Part shown: in pieces, positions 55,067-64,000 of the stretch
Numbering within the stretch: position 1 is the stretch's first letter
Layout of the letters: each line of letters starts with the position of its first letter
From: Ochrobactrum sp. CGA5
GTDB lineage: Bacteria > Pseudomonadota > Alphaproteobacteria > Rhizobiales > Rhizobiaceae
Assembly (NCBI RefSeq): GCF_006345815.1
Contig: NZ_VCIG01000038.1
Span: 558,001 to 622,000, forward strand
DNA: 64,000 nt
Direction: 5' to 3'
Translations under genes and position numbers: made by a program
The notes under the pieces: generated by a model
Databases searched by the model: none
What the model was told of the DNA's origin: nothing
The model's input: only the letters and a program-made list of their open reading frames with translations

Positions 55067-58000
55067 ATGGCTTCCAAATCCAAGGCACAGAAGCTCGACC
55101 TTGAGGTTGAAAAGGCGCTGGAACAGGCACTCGATATCGATTTCGGTGACGATGTTGATATCGACATGGACTTGACTGCGTTTGGTGACGGCTTCTCAGT
55201 CGATGATCTGGAAGAGCAAATTTCACGCGCTGCTGAAGAGCTGGTTGCCGAACAGAAGACTAAGACGGTCGAACCGGTTGCCGTTTCCCCTGTGGAAACT
55301 GCTGCCAAAGTAGCCACCATTACGACCGCCTCCGTAATTGCAACGCCCGCAGCACCTCCGGTCCCGCCGGTTGTAAAAGCCGCTGGACCAGTATCGCAAG
55401 CGACAGCCGGCGTTCAGCACAAGTCTACCAGCGCATCCAAAGCCGCAGTGCCAACGCCTGAAACGGCCGCCAACAAGCCTGTTGCCGCCACACCAGTTGC
55501 GACCACCGCCAACGTTGCATCCCCTACCTTTGCGCCAGCTAATGACGATTCCCGCAGCGAAAAGGCAATCATAGCCGCTCCTCGCCGCGCGACCGAAAAC
55601 TCGTCGAAGCTATTCTGGACCACAACGGCAATCAGCGTGCTGTGGACTGCCGGTGGCGTTGCCTTGAGCAAGGCCATCAATCCCGATGTCTTCTCGACCC
55701 TGCAGGCTACCAAGGATTTCTTCACCTCACCTGCCGGTCTCGGTGTCGTTGCTGGCGTTGCACTGCCGGTCGCTATGTTCTGGGGTTTCGCACAGCTCGT
55801 GAAACGTGCGCAGGAAATGCACACGGCAGCACGCAGCATGTCGGAAGCTGCCATGCGACTACTCCAACCGGAAGCTGTATCCGGCGACCGTGTTTCAACC
55901 CTCGGACAGGCCGTGCGTCGTGAAGTCGCCGCCATGAACGAAGGCATTGAACGCACTCTAGCGCGTGCCGTCGAACTGGAAACGCTCGTTCAGTCGGAAG
56001 TCAACCAGCTTGAACGCGCCTATAGCGATAATGAGGTGCGTATCCGTTCACTCGTCAGCGATCTTGGCAACGAACGCGAAGCTGTTGTCAGCCACGCCGA
56101 GCGCGTACGTTCATCGATCTCCGGTGCACATGAACAGCTTAAGGAAGAGCTTTCGAGTGCTTCCAATATTATCCGCGACAATGTTCTGTCTGCGTCGCAG
56201 CAGTTGAGCACCCTGCTCAGTGAATCCGGTGAGCGCCTAATTGGCAGCATCAACGAAAGCGGTGGCGCCATTGCCGAAGCCATTGAAACCCGTACGGGTG
56301 ACATCGGCTCACGCATCACAACGTCGGGTGAGGCATTCGCAAATCTGCTCGATACGCGTATTGCAACGCTCGATGAACAATCGCGCACTGTATCAGATCG
56401 CCTGACAGAAGCTCTGGACGAACGCACAGCCGGTATTGCGAATCTTCTAGGCGGTGCAACGCAGTCGATGGTCAGCGAATTTGACACCCGTCTTGCCAAC
56501 CTCGAAAGCACCCTTTCCGAACGTGGCCGGTCGCTTCTTTCTGAGTTCGAGGCCCGTGCGCATGCTCTCGACAGTAGCACTGAAAAACTGAATGCAGCGC
56601 TCGAAACCCGTTCGCGTCAGATCAACGAAAACCTTATCGCTCGTACGCGCGAAATTGCAGAGACCTTCTCTAGTGGTCGCACGTCTCTGAGCACGATGAT
56701 CGACGAAACCAAGACGAAGATCGGCGAAGATTTGACGTCTATCGGTGAAAGCGTCGGTAATATTCTTGGTGAAAAGGCAGATGCCTTCGCAGGCAAGCTT
56801 GCTGAAAGCCGTGATGTTCTGGCTGCTTCGCTGGAAGGGGAAACAGAACGCGTTTCCTCCGTCATCCGTGGCCATGCCGATACGCTTGCTGCGCGCACGA
56901 GCGACATCGAAAATGCCGTCAACGCCAGCGCATCAGCTCTCAACTCCGTTGCCGACGCCCATGCGGCAATTCTTGAAGAGCGGACCAATACGCTGCGTCA
57001 GACGATGGAAAGCCATTCCGCATTACTTGATGCAAGCTTTGCAGACCATTCCCGCTCTCTGGAAGAGCGTGTCGTCACACTTCACGGCGTTATTGCCGGC
57101 AATCAGGCCATGCTTGCTCAACTGATGGATGAGCGCGCTGCTGCAATGCGCGATAACTTCAACGAAAACCGTGAAGTCCTTGCCCGTACCTTCGATGAAC
57201 GCGTGAGTTCGCTACAGGCGCTTATCGCTGAAAATCAGGACACACTCGCACGTATTCTCGACGAACGCGCAAACAGCATGAATGAATCCATTGGTGCCAG
57301 TCGCGATGCGTTCGTCGCCGTCCTGGGTGAGCATGTACGGCAGGTGGAAGAGCGCACGAGCGGACTTCATACTGTCCTGAACGATCACAACAATGCCCTC
57401 TCCGGCATTCTGGATGGTCATGAACGTACTCTTGAAACCCGCGCCGCGGAAATCCGCTCGACTTTGAGCGACAGCACGGCATCGCTGAGCCAAACGCTGC
57501 AGGACCACAGCGACATTCTGGAACAGCGTACGACCAACCTTCATAACGCAATCGCCGACAGCAGCTCAACCATCAGTCGCGCGTTCGAGGGCCAGACCGG
57601 CATTATCGAAGAACGTACACAGACGATGGAGAAGGCACTCACCATCGGCGTCGACAATGTTCGCCGTGCGCTCGAACAAAGCGCTGGAATCGTTGCCGGC
57701 ACGCTGCGCGAGAAGATCGGCGAAGCCGCAAGCACGCTTTCGGCTGAAGCGGCCAAGGCCGGTGAGGCGTTGGACGGTTTTGGCGAAGCATTCAGCGCCC
57801 GTCTGATCGACAATCTTTCGGGTACCGAAGCCCGTCTCGGCGATCGCGCCGATGCGATTGCCGGTCGTCTTGGCGAAATCGAAAGCCGCCTCACCGGCGA
57901 ACTCGGCTCGATCGAAGCCCGTATCGCCAACACGGCGAGCAGAACGAGCGAAACTCTTGCCGGTCACAGCGAAGCCTTTGTCACCAGCGTTGCCGACAAT

Positions 58001-59743
58001 CTCGCCGGCACAGAATCGAGGCTCGCAGAACGTGCTGACGCCATCGCAACCCGTCTGGGAGACATCGGTTCGCGTATCACGATGGAACTTGGTTCCGTCG
58101 AGGCACGTATTGCGCAGGTGACTGACACGACGGCTGTTACGCTGGAAGAACGTACGCGCGAACTTAATGCCGTTCTTGCTGCCCGTTCGCAGGAAATCAC
58201 CAAGATCCTCAACGATACGGCGGAACCGCTGGTACAGCGACTGGCCGACAGTGGTCGCGGACTGGCGCAGCAGCTCGAAGAAGCTACCCACGCTGCAACC
58301 GACAGACTTCGTTCGGAAAATGCGGCTCTGGTCAACGCACTTGCAAGCCGCACGGCAGAAACGATTGCCGCCGTTCAGCAGGCGAAAGCCGGTCTTTCTG
58401 ATAATGTCAGCGAACTTATTGATCGCCTCGCTACATCGAACGGCGAGCTCGGTAAGCTGATTGATACTGCAACGCGCAATCTCACAGATATTGATGGTCG
58501 TTTGGTCGACACAACATCAAGCTTCGTCGAGAATACTAACCGCGCCGCGCAGATGTTCCAAGCTTCTACCGGCCTGATTGATGGCAATATCGGCACGTTG
58601 CGCGCCATATCCGACAATACTCTGTCTCAGATTGCAGACATTGCCGACCGGTTTGAAGAACATGGAAAGGTTCTCTCTTCGGCTTCTGAAATGATCAACA
58701 CGGCCCAGAATGGCCTTGTAAGTACGCTTGAAGACCGCCATCAGGCGCTCGACAAGCTGGCATCCGGCCTTGTCGAAAAATCCGAAGGCGTTGAAAAGCT
58801 GATGCAGTCCTTCGAAGGACTGATAACTTCTGCATTCCAGCGTGCCGAAGGCCAAACCCGTACGTCTGCCGAAAAGATGCGTGAAAGCGTATCAGAAATT
58901 GTCGAGCAGGCCGCTCAGAAATTCTCCGCTGCAACCGACGATATTCGCCGGACCGCTAGCGAGATTCGCAACGAGCTCAACACGACCCGTGGCGAACTGA
59001 AGCGCGGGGTTCTCGACATGCCTGCCGAAGCCAAGGAAACCACGACTGCGATGCGCAAGGCTGTGAGCGAGCAGATCAACGCGCTGAAGGAGCTGGCCGA
59101 AATCGTCAACAAATCCGGTCGTCTGGTCGATGTCGGCGAAAGCCGTGCAGATCGTCCGGTTTCGCGCCCAGCACCGGTCGCACCCAGCCCAGCTCCGGTT
59201 CAGGCACCGATAGCGCAGGCAGATGTTGCAATCCGCCAGCGCGCCTATGATGCGCCGAAAGTTCAGCCAGCTCCGGCAGCCACGCAGGAGGAAAAGCCCC
59301 GTGGATGGGTGTCCGATCTTCTCGCTCGCGCTTCCCGCGAGGAAGAAGAAGCAGTACAACCAAAGGCTCAGCCAACCGCGACGCCTCGTTCGCCAAGCCA
59401 TGTCGTTGAATCGCTGAATTCGCTTTCGGTGGATATCGCCCGCGCTATCGACCACGAAGCTTCGGTAGAACTTTGGGACCGTTATCGTCGCGGTGAGCGT
59501 AACGTCTTTACTCGCCGTCTCTATACGCTGAAGGGTCAGCAGACCTTTGATGACATCAAGCGTAAGTACCAGACAGATGGTGAATTCCGCCGCGCCGTTG
59601 ACCGCTATATGGATGACTTCCAGCGTCTGCTTGAAGATGTAGCTCGTAACGACCGTGACAACATGGTGACGCGGACTTACCTCACCTCGGACACTGGCAA
59701 GGTATACACCATGCTTGCCCACGCAAGCGGCCGCCTTCGCTAA
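55067..59743 (+). CDS. rgsE: Growth-pole ring / RgsE-like giant coiled-coil membrane protein
   Basis: The 1558-residue protein begins with an acidic region (about 1-65), a Pro/Ala linker, two membrane helices (about 183-203 and 224-245), a very long helical repeat region (about 250-1370) with recurring patterns such as ILEERT and LDERA, then a Pro/Ala linker and a conserved C-terminal domain (about 1440-1558). This layout is that of Rhizobiales polar-growth proteins: Agrobacterium GPR and Sinorhizobium RgsE, the ring at the growing pole. The match is by architecture and N- and C-terminal text, not alignment. It is shorter than the Agrobacterium protein (about 2115). A terminator follows. Confidence 0.85.
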   Translation: MASKSKAQKLDLEVEKALEQALDIDFGDDVDIDMDLTAFGDGFSVDDLEEQISRAAEELVAEQKTKTVEPVAVSPVETAAKVATITTASVIATPAAPPVPPVVKAAGPVSQATAGVQHKSTSASKAAVPTPETAANKPVAATPVATTANVASPTFAPANDDSRSEKAIIAAPRRATENSSKLFWTTTAISVLWTAGGVALSKAINPDVFSTLQATKDFFTSPAGLGVVAGVALPVAMFWGFAQLVKRAQEMHTAARSMSEAAMRLLQPEAVSGDRVSTLGQAVRREVAAMNEGIERTLARAVELETLVQSEVNQLERAYSDNEVRIRSLVSDLGNEREAVVSHAERVRSSISGAHEQLKEELSSASNIIRDNVLSASQQLSTLLSESGERLIGSINESGGAIAEAIETRTGDIGSRITTSGEAFANLLDTRIATLDEQSRTVSDRLTEALDERTAGIANLLGGATQSMVSEFDTRLANLESTLSERGRSLLSEFEARAHALDSSTEKLNAALETRSRQINENLIARTREIAETFSSGRTSLSTMIDETKTKIGEDLTSIGESVGNILGEKADAFAGKLAESRDVLAASLEGETERVSSVIRGHADTLAARTSDIENAVNASASALNSVADAHAAILEERTNTLRQTMESHSALLDASFADHSRSLEERVVTLHGVIAGNQAMLAQLMDERAAAMRDNFNENREVLARTFDERVSSLQALIAENQDTLARILDERANSMNESIGASRDAFVAVLGEHVRQVEERTSGLHTVLNDHNNALSGILDGHERTLETRAAEIRSTLSDSTASLSQTLQDHSDILEQRTTNLHNAIADSSSTISRAFEGQTGIIEERTQTMEKALTIGVDNVRRALEQSAGIVAGTLREKIGEAASTLSAEAAKAGEALDGFGEAFSARLIDNLSGTEARLGDRADAIAGRLGEIESRLTGELGSIEARIANTASRTSETLAGHSEAFVTSVADNLAGTESRLAERADAIATRLGDIGSRITMELGSVEARIAQVTDTTAVTLEERTRELNAVLAARSQEITKILNDTAEPLVQRLADSGRGLAQQLEEATHAATDRLRSENAALVNALASRTAETIAAVQQAKAGLSDNVSELIDRLATSNGELGKLIDTATRNLTDIDGRLVDTTSSFVENTNRAAQMFQASTGLIDGNIGTLRAISDNTLSQIADIADRFEEHGKVLSSASEMINTAQNGLVSTLEDRHQALDKLASGLVEKSEGVEKLMQSFEGLITSAFQRAEGQTRTSAEKMRESVSEIVEQAAQKFSAATDDIRRTASEIRNELNTTRGELKRGVLDMPAEAKETTTAMRKAVSEQINALKELAEIVNKSGRLVDVGESRADRPVSRPAPVAPSPAPVQAPIAQADVAIRQRAYDAPKVQPAPAATQEEKPRGWVSDLLARASREEEEAVQPKAQPTATPRSPSHVVESLNSLSVDIARAIDHEASVELWDRYRRGERNVFTRRLYTLKGQQTFDDIKRKYQTDGEFRRAVDRYMDDFQRLLEDVARNDRDNMVTRTYLTSDTGKVYTMLAHASGRLR

Positions 59744-59758
59744 GGTATAGACTCAAGG

Positions 59759-59786
59759 AAAACGCGGCCTTCGGGCCGCGTTTTTG
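59759..59786 (+). terminator. Terminator after the polar protein gene
   Basis: AACGCGGCC pairs with GGCCGCGTT (9 bp, TTCG tetraloop), followed by TTTTTG. Confidence 0.92.
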
Positions 59787-59827
59787 TTCGTCTGGCAGAG
59801 AAATACAACGGTTGGTTCCGTTCAAGG

Positions 59828-59861
59828 AAAAAGGTCGGCGCAATTACGCCGACCTTTTTTC
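59828..59861 (-). terminator. Bidirectional terminator ending the Mla-type operon
   Basis: AAAAAGGTCGGCG pairs with CGCCGACCTTTTT around a 6-nt loop, with A-run and T-run on the two sides. It lies between the polar protein and the minus-strand lipoprotein gene. Confidence 0.9.
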
Positions 59862-59881
59862 TTGTTCTATCTTGCCTCGGT

Positions 59882-60511
59882 TTAAAGCGCTGTTACCGTC
59901 CAGCTTACGATCTCGCTTGCAGTCCGTTCAAAAGCCGCATCAAGCGCCTTCACATAGGCCGCATTTGTTGTACCGCTCACAGGAATGGCCGTACGGAACA
60001 CGCGGGTTGCACGAACCTCGCCGTTCTTATCGTTCATCAGCTTTACGGCCAGTTCAACCACAGCAAGCTTCGGTGAAGCATAAGCCTGGATACCGAACAT
60101 GCGGAGATCAGTCAGAATCTGATAATTGATCGCCAATCCATCTCCCGGACGGCCAATTCCACCAAACACGCCAGTATTCTCATAAGCCTGAACCAGACGT
60201 GACTGCACGATGTTCGTCAGTCTGTCGCCCCATTGGGCGCCCTTCAGATATTCAATGGAGCCAGGGGTTGAACTGACGACGATATTCTCGCTATCAAGCG
60301 CCTTGAGGGCCGTTGGCGTCGGCACCAGCAATTGTGTGCTCTTGCGGCTTGGCGAAGATACGGCAGGCTGCGGTGCCGACAGATTGAAAGTGTCCAACGG
60401 TGTTGTTGTCCCACAGCCAACAAGAAGCAAGCCAAGAAGAACAGATACCGACACTGTGCGGCCAAGGGTGCGAGGTGAATTCATCTCGATCTGCATAGTT
60501 TCGGAGATCAA
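59882..60511 (-). CDS. ABC-type transport auxiliary lipoprotein (PqiC-like)
   Basis: The 209-residue protein has a signal peptide ending in lipobox LVGC (Cys33), so it is probably a lipoprotein. The body resembles the ABC-transport auxiliary component family (PqiC/YmbA type), in which a membrane-bound lipoprotein works with MCE proteins. It starts with ATG overlapping the MlaD-type stop codon (ATGA). It is the last gene of the Mla-type operon. No periplasmic MlaC-like gene is seen here. Confidence 0.85.
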   Translation of the reverse strand: MISETMQIEMNSPRTLGRTVSVSVLLGLLLVGCGTTTPLDTFNLSAPQPAVSSPSRKSTQLLVPTPTALKALDSENIVVSSTPGSIEYLKGAQWGDRLTNIVQSRLVQAYENTGVFGGIGRPGDGLAINYQILTDLRMFGIQAYASPKLAVVELAVKLMNDKNGEVRATRVFRTAIPVSGTTNAAYVKALDAAFERTASEIVSWTVTAL

Positions 60512-61503
60512 TGACGCGTCCTTCCGTCATATTTCGGTACATTCCCCTGACCGCCAAAAATTAGGCGCTGGGGATTGCGCTCAAGATCAGTAATCGCCTG
60601 TTCTATACGCTGAATGGAACGGCGGCTGTCTACGACGACGGACTGCACATCACGTAACCCCTGTCCGGAAAACCGCTGCAGATTGTCCGCAATCGGCCCC
60701 AAACGCTTGTCGAGATTGTCAGACGTCTGTCGAATGGATTGCAAGGTTGCCTTTGCCTGTGCGACAACCCCATCCTTGTCGTCACTCGACAGGAGTTTGT
60801 CGGTCTTCGCTAGAATGGCGTCGACGCGAACGGAAGCGGCATTCAAGCGAGCCATCATGTCCTTCGCGTCAGCGACAATCTGGTTAATGTTTCCAGTATT
60901 CTGGCCAAGTTCCTGAATGATATCGGCGTTCTGCGCCAGCGCATCTGTGAAAGTCTTAGTATTTTTGATCGTATCCGTAAGCGGCCCACGAGCGTCCTTT
61001 ACAAAGCCCTCCAACTGACCGATCACGGCATTAGCTCGTGCAGCAATATCCTGCGCGGTCGCAAGAAGGTTGTTAACGGCAGACGGATCAGCATCAATAC
61101 GCGCTACCGTTTGTTCTTTTTCGGCTTCTGTTAGTAGGTTGGGTTCGTCGAGCCGACCGCCTTTCAATTCGATGTAGGCCTGCCCTGTCAGTCCCTGAAA
61201 GCCTAAAGTGGCTGCAGTAGAGCGGGTAATCGGCGTTGTCGCGTTAACGCGGGTTTTTACGATCACCATTTCTGGATTGGTCTCGTCGAGATGTAATGCT
61301 CGAACATCGCCAACTTTGATGCCGTTGAATAGAACCTGGCTTCCTATCGAAAGGCCAGTAACAGAACCCGGAATACGAACATCAAGCTCCAGAGAATCGC
61401 GTGCTTCCCCAAAACGGGCGATCCAGAACACAAATGCGAAAGCCAACAGGCTGACGATCAGCGTAAAGACACCTACCAGAACGTAATTGGCTTTAGTTTC
61501 CAT
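60508..61503 (-). CDS. mlaD: MCE-domain protein (MlaD-like)
   Basis: The 331-residue protein has one N-terminal membrane helix (about 6-28) and an MCE domain (about 38-115) with the VRIPGSVTGLSIGSQVLFNGIKVG pattern. A long helical C-terminus follows, richer in coiled-coil than E. coli MlaD (183 residues). MlaD-type proteins form hexameric rings that bind phospholipids passing between the inner and outer membranes. It lies 3 bp after the ATPase gene and overlaps the lipoprotein gene. Confidence 0.92.
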   Translation of the reverse strand: METKANYVLVGVFTLIVSLLAFAFVFWIARFGEARDSLELDVRIPGSVTGLSIGSQVLFNGIKVGDVRALHLDETNPEMVIVKTRVNATTPITRSTAATLGFQGLTGQAYIELKGGRLDEPNLLTEAEKEQTVARIDADPSAVNNLLATAQDIAARANAVIGQLEGFVKDARGPLTDTIKNTKTFTDALAQNADIIQELGQNTGNINQIVADAKDMMARLNAASVRVDAILAKTDKLLSSDDKDGVVAQAKATLQSIRQTSDNLDKRLGPIADNLQRFSGQGLRDVQSVVVDSRRSIQRIEQAITDLERNPQRLIFGGQGNVPKYDGRTRH

Positions 61504-61506
61504 ATC

Positions 61507-62370
61507 TTATCCAGTCTGCAAGCGGCTACCAGGCCGCCGTCTTGTCGGCGCCGATGGATCGATCTGGCGCGCACGCTTGCCCCGAAAATAGGATTTAACC
61601 CACGGATCGTCTACCTTCAGCATGTCTTCAAGAGTGCCGCTGACAAGTACCTTCTTGTTTCCAAGAACGGCAATCCGGTCACAGATCGCAAAAAGACTAT
61701 CAAGATCATGGGTAACCATGTAGACGGTTAGCCCCATCGTATCCCGAAGATTGGCAATCAGGTCGTCAAAGTCTGCAGCGCCAATCGGATCTAGACCAGA
61801 AGTCGGCTCGTCAAGAAAGAGGATGTCCGGGTCCAGAGCCAAAGCACGCGCTAGCGCGGCACGTTTGATCATGCCGCCGGAAAGTTCTGACGGAAACTTT
61901 TCCGCCGTATCAGGCTTCAAACCGACAAGGTCGATTTTCAATCGTGCCAGCTCGTCCATCAGCTTCGGTGACAGATCAAGATACTCGCGCATCGGAACCT
62001 GAATATTTTCAAGAACATTAAGTGCTGAAAACAGCGCCCCGTGCTGGAACAAGACACCCATACGCATGTCGATGGACATCTTCTCCAGCTCATTCAGCTT
62101 ATCGATATTGCGACCGAGAATCTCAATCTCGCCCGACTGTTTCTTGTTAAGACCGAGAATAGTCCTCATCAACACAGATTTACCCGAGCCAGAAGGTCCG
62201 ATGAAACCAAGAACCTCGCCCTGGTAAATTTCAAGCGATAGCTTGTCGAGCACGGTCTGACGGCCGAACGAAACCGTCACGTCGCGCACCGAGATCATCG
62301 GCACGGCCGTCTGGCGATTGTCGTCATCCTGCGGTTGCGACCGGTGGTCGATGCCGTTCTCCATACCCAC
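61507..62370 (-). CDS. mlaF: ABC transporter ATP-binding protein (MlaF-like)
   Basis: The 287-residue ATPase has Walker A GPSGSGKS (residues 58-65), the signature LSGGM near residue 150, Walker B DILFLDEP near 172, and a switch HD. It powers lipid transport together with the MlaE-type permease. The C-terminal 25 residues are basic (TRRRPGSRLQTG). The ATG is at 62370; an internal ATG (residue 3) is also possible. It lies 111 bp after the permease gene, in an AT-rich gap. Confidence 0.94.
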   Translation of the reverse strand: MGMENGIDHRSQPQDDDNRQTAVPMISVRDVTVSFGRQTVLDKLSLEIYQGEVLGFIGPSGSGKSVLMRTILGLNKKQSGEIEILGRNIDKLNELEKMSIDMRMGVLFQHGALFSALNVLENIQVPMREYLDLSPKLMDELARLKIDLVGLKPDTAEKFPSELSGGMIKRAALARALALDPDILFLDEPTSGLDPIGAADFDDLIANLRDTMGLTVYMVTHDLDSLFAICDRIAVLGNKKVLVSGTLEDMLKVDDPWVKSYFRGKRARQIDPSAPTRRRPGSRLQTG

Positions 62371-62481
62371 TCTTTAACCGAGCTTGGCTTCGGACTGAAC
62401 AGTTGAACACAAATGAGGGGTAAATTTTCTGTGCAACTGTGTCTGAAAGAACTCATTAAAAACAAAGAACATAAGTATCTT

Positions 62482-63657
62482 CTAAAAATTAATCGCCGCA
62501 TAGAACATTGCGAACAACCCATCCACGACAATAACCACAAAAATAGCTTTCACAACGGAAGCAGTAACGCGACGGCCAAGTGATTCTGCACTGCCGCCAA
62601 CTTTCATCCCCTCAACCGATGCGAGAATTCCGATGATCATGGCCATGAACGGAGCTTTGATAAGACCCGCGAAATAAGTGTTCAACGCGACCGCATCATG
62701 CAGGCGGCTGATGAAAGCATCAGGTGAAATATTGGAATAAAACCAGGCCACACCACCTGCCCCGATGAGTGCAGCCAGGTCGGAAATTATAGTGAGCAAC
62801 GGCAGGACGACAACCAGCGCCACCAGACGGGGAAAAACCAGTACGCCTACCGGATTGAGGCCGATAACCGTCAGAGCATCCGTCTCCTCGCGCATTTTCA
62901 TCGAGCCTATTTCGGCTGTGATCGCACTGCCTGAACGGCCGGCGATCATGATGGCGGTAAGAAGAACGCCGAGCTCACGCAGCACCAGAATGCCGACCAG
63001 ATCAACGACAAAAATTTCAGCACCGAAATAGCGCAACTGAAATGCACCCTGTTGGGCAATGATCGCGCCGACAATCGTCGACATCAAAATGATAATGGGG
63101 ATCGCACCCACGCCCATCCGATCCATCTGCGTGACGATGGCGGCAATGGGGATGCCGCTTCCACGTCCGTATTTTAGCTGGGCGCCGCGGATAGTGGCGC
63201 CCAGGATATGCATCGCCATTTTGAAGTCGTTACCCATAGAGATAACGCCGCCACCGAGCGCTGCCAGAAATGAAATGAGAAAGAACGGCTTTCTCTGACG
63301 GGGAATATCCAAGGTACGCTCGACCGCCTGCCCCACTTCCTCCATCAAAGGAAGCCAGGATTGACGAAGGCCTTCAAGGTGCGCGTTGGCGTTCCTCGCA
63401 TCAAGGCGCTGCCGCAAGCGTTCAATCAGCCAGGCGCCTGCTGTATCGAGACCGGATACACCAGAAACATCGATTATCGTTGCTTTGTACTGCTCCGCAT
63501 TTTCGAGGCTACGCATCTTGTCGTCGACAAGATTCACACTCTGCGAGACCCATCGACCACTCAACCGGATATAGCGCGCACCGTCCTGCTCCGTCAGATC
63601 AATCTTCGGCGCAGGATTATCGGTAGCTCTTGCTTTGTCGGCGGTGTCGTTCAACAT
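62482..63657 (-). CDS. mlaE: MlaE-type ABC permease with N-terminal STAS domain
   Basis: The 391-residue protein fuses a STAS-like domain (about 15-115, VSGVSGLDTAGAWLIERL, as in E. coli MlaB) to the MlaE permease (about 130-391) with about five or six membrane helices. Key blocks are MGNDFKMAMHILG, the ELGVLLTAIMIAGRSGSAITAEIGSMKMREETDAL segment and the C-terminal SLGRRVTASVVKAIF run. The fusion removes the need for a separate mlaB. It begins the operon and is divergent from a dipeptide epimerase gene; the start ATG is at 63657. Confidence 0.93.
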   Translation of the reverse strand: MLNDTADKARATDNPAPKIDLTEQDGARYIRLSGRWVSQSVNLVDDKMRSLENAEQYKATIIDVSGVSGLDTAGAWLIERLRQRLDARNANAHLEGLRQSWLPLMEEVGQAVERTLDIPRQRKPFFLISFLAALGGGVISMGNDFKMAMHILGATIRGAQLKYGRGSGIPIAAIVTQMDRMGVGAIPIIILMSTIVGAIIAQQGAFQLRYFGAEIFVVDLVGILVLRELGVLLTAIMIAGRSGSAITAEIGSMKMREETDALTVIGLNPVGVLVFPRLVALVVVLPLLTIISDLAALIGAGGVAWFYSNISPDAFISRLHDAVALNTYFAGLIKAPFMAMIIGILASVEGMKVGGSAESLGRRVTASVVKAIFVVIVVDGLFAMFYAAINF

Positions 63658-63717
63658 GGCCTACCTCATATATGAGTCGTTGAACGACCGAAATACTGCG
63701 TCCCAGAGGGCATCTCT

Positions 63718-64000
63718 ATGCACAATACCTTGAATATCATTGTAGAACGCTATCCTATCGCCGGAAAATTCACAATCTCGCGAGGCTCCAAAACGGAAGC
63801 CGCTGTTGTTGTGTGTGTGATTGACAACGGTCTCCATAAAGGACGCGGCGAATGCGTACCTTATGCCCGCTATGGCGAGAGCATCGAAAGCGTATGTGCC
63901 CAGATTGAATCCGCCCGTACAGCTATCGAAGGTGGCGCCACGCGACGGGATATTCAAACTTTGATGCCGGCTGGTGCTGCCCGCAATGCGGTCGACTGTG
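63718..64000 (+). CDS. dgcA: Dipeptide epimerase (enolase superfamily), 5' part
   Basis: The gene runs off the window; 94 codons are visible. The start (ATG at 63718, with AGAGGG upstream) leads to a beta-rich N-terminal domain containing IAGKFTISRGSKTEAAVVVC and GRGECVPYARYGES, the pattern of the L-Ala-D/L-Glu epimerase and N-acetyl-D-Glu racemase (DgcA) branch of the enolase superfamily. The catalytic barrel is outside the window. It is divergent from the Mla-type operon. The name is by resemblance of the visible part. Confidence 0.82.
   Translation, partial: MHNTLNIIVERYPIAGKFTISRGSKTEAAVVVCVIDNGLHKGRGECVPYARYGESIESVCAQIESARTAIEGGATRRDIQTLMPAGAARNAVDC

Noticed and set aside
1..64000. CRISPR arrays, insertion sequences or prophage genes
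   Set aside because: I found no regularly spaced repeats, transposases, integrases or phage structural genes in the window.

Overview
The window is a contiguous piece of an alphaproteobacterial chromosome, most likely Brucellaceae of the Ochrobactrum/Brucella type. The indications are a cckA hybrid kinase, a very large growth-pole coiled-coil protein of the RgsE/GPR type, a class II B12-dependent ribonucleotide reductase (nrdJ) as a long single chain, a cysteine-poor DksA, and promoters matching the alphaproteobacterial general-stress sigma factor EcfG. This placement is inferred from family resemblance, not from a database search. I see no insertion sequence, prophage, integrase or CRISPR array. 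The region reads as ordinary core chromosome, with two tRNA-Leu genes (anticodons GAG and UAA).

Layout. 1-8.3 kb: tRNA-Leu, a patatin-like lipase, folE-hisI, a NifU-like scaffold coupled to yidD, a D,D-carboxypeptidase, thrS and an exported protein. 8.5-17.1 kb: nitroreductase, flavin reductase, mazG, galE, an SBF-type transporter, an outer-membrane-type protein, a TPR-methyltransferase, a CoA-transferase, and a small membrane protein behind an EcfG promoter. 17.5-24.6 kb: a diguanylate cyclase, the cysK-alaX-sseA-GNAT operon, a DEAD-box helicase and ilvA. 24.8-29.9 kb: tRNA-Leu(UAA), mscS, wrbA, a CinA-type protein, a Usp protein, gpt and a Nudix hydrolase.

30-36.7 kb: a 736-bp leader with NrdR-like and DnaA-like sites, nrdJ, an EcfG-driven PRC-barrel-type protein and a YbdG-like channel. 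36.6-44.4 kb, minus strand: a frameshifted serine hydrolase, a monooxygenase, an LtrA-family protein, a BaiN-type flavoprotein and cckA. 44.8-50.9 kb: a FliO-like membrane protein, dksA, a SixA-like phosphatase, the ycjX-ycjF pair and an exported protein. 50.9-54.4 kb: folP-folB-folK, a secreted DUF922-type metalloprotein, and a [2Fe-2S] ferredoxin followed by a very short flavoprotein that lacks the NADPH module. 55-64 kb: the giant polar protein, a four-gene Mla-type lipid transport operon, and the 5' end of a dipeptide epimerase gene.

Themes. Folate and pterin synthesis is split between folE and folP-folB-folK. Sulfur metabolism sits in one operon with a tRNA-editing enzyme. Cell-cycle and polar-growth control is represented by cckA, dksA and rgsE. 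Envelope and stress functions are represented by two MscS-family channels, the Mla system and two EcfG promoters. The observations that most deserve checking are the NADPH-domain-less flavoprotein beside its ferredoxin, the nrdJ leader, the two EcfG promoters, the orphan FliO-like gene divergent from cckA, and the frameshift in the serine hydrolase.
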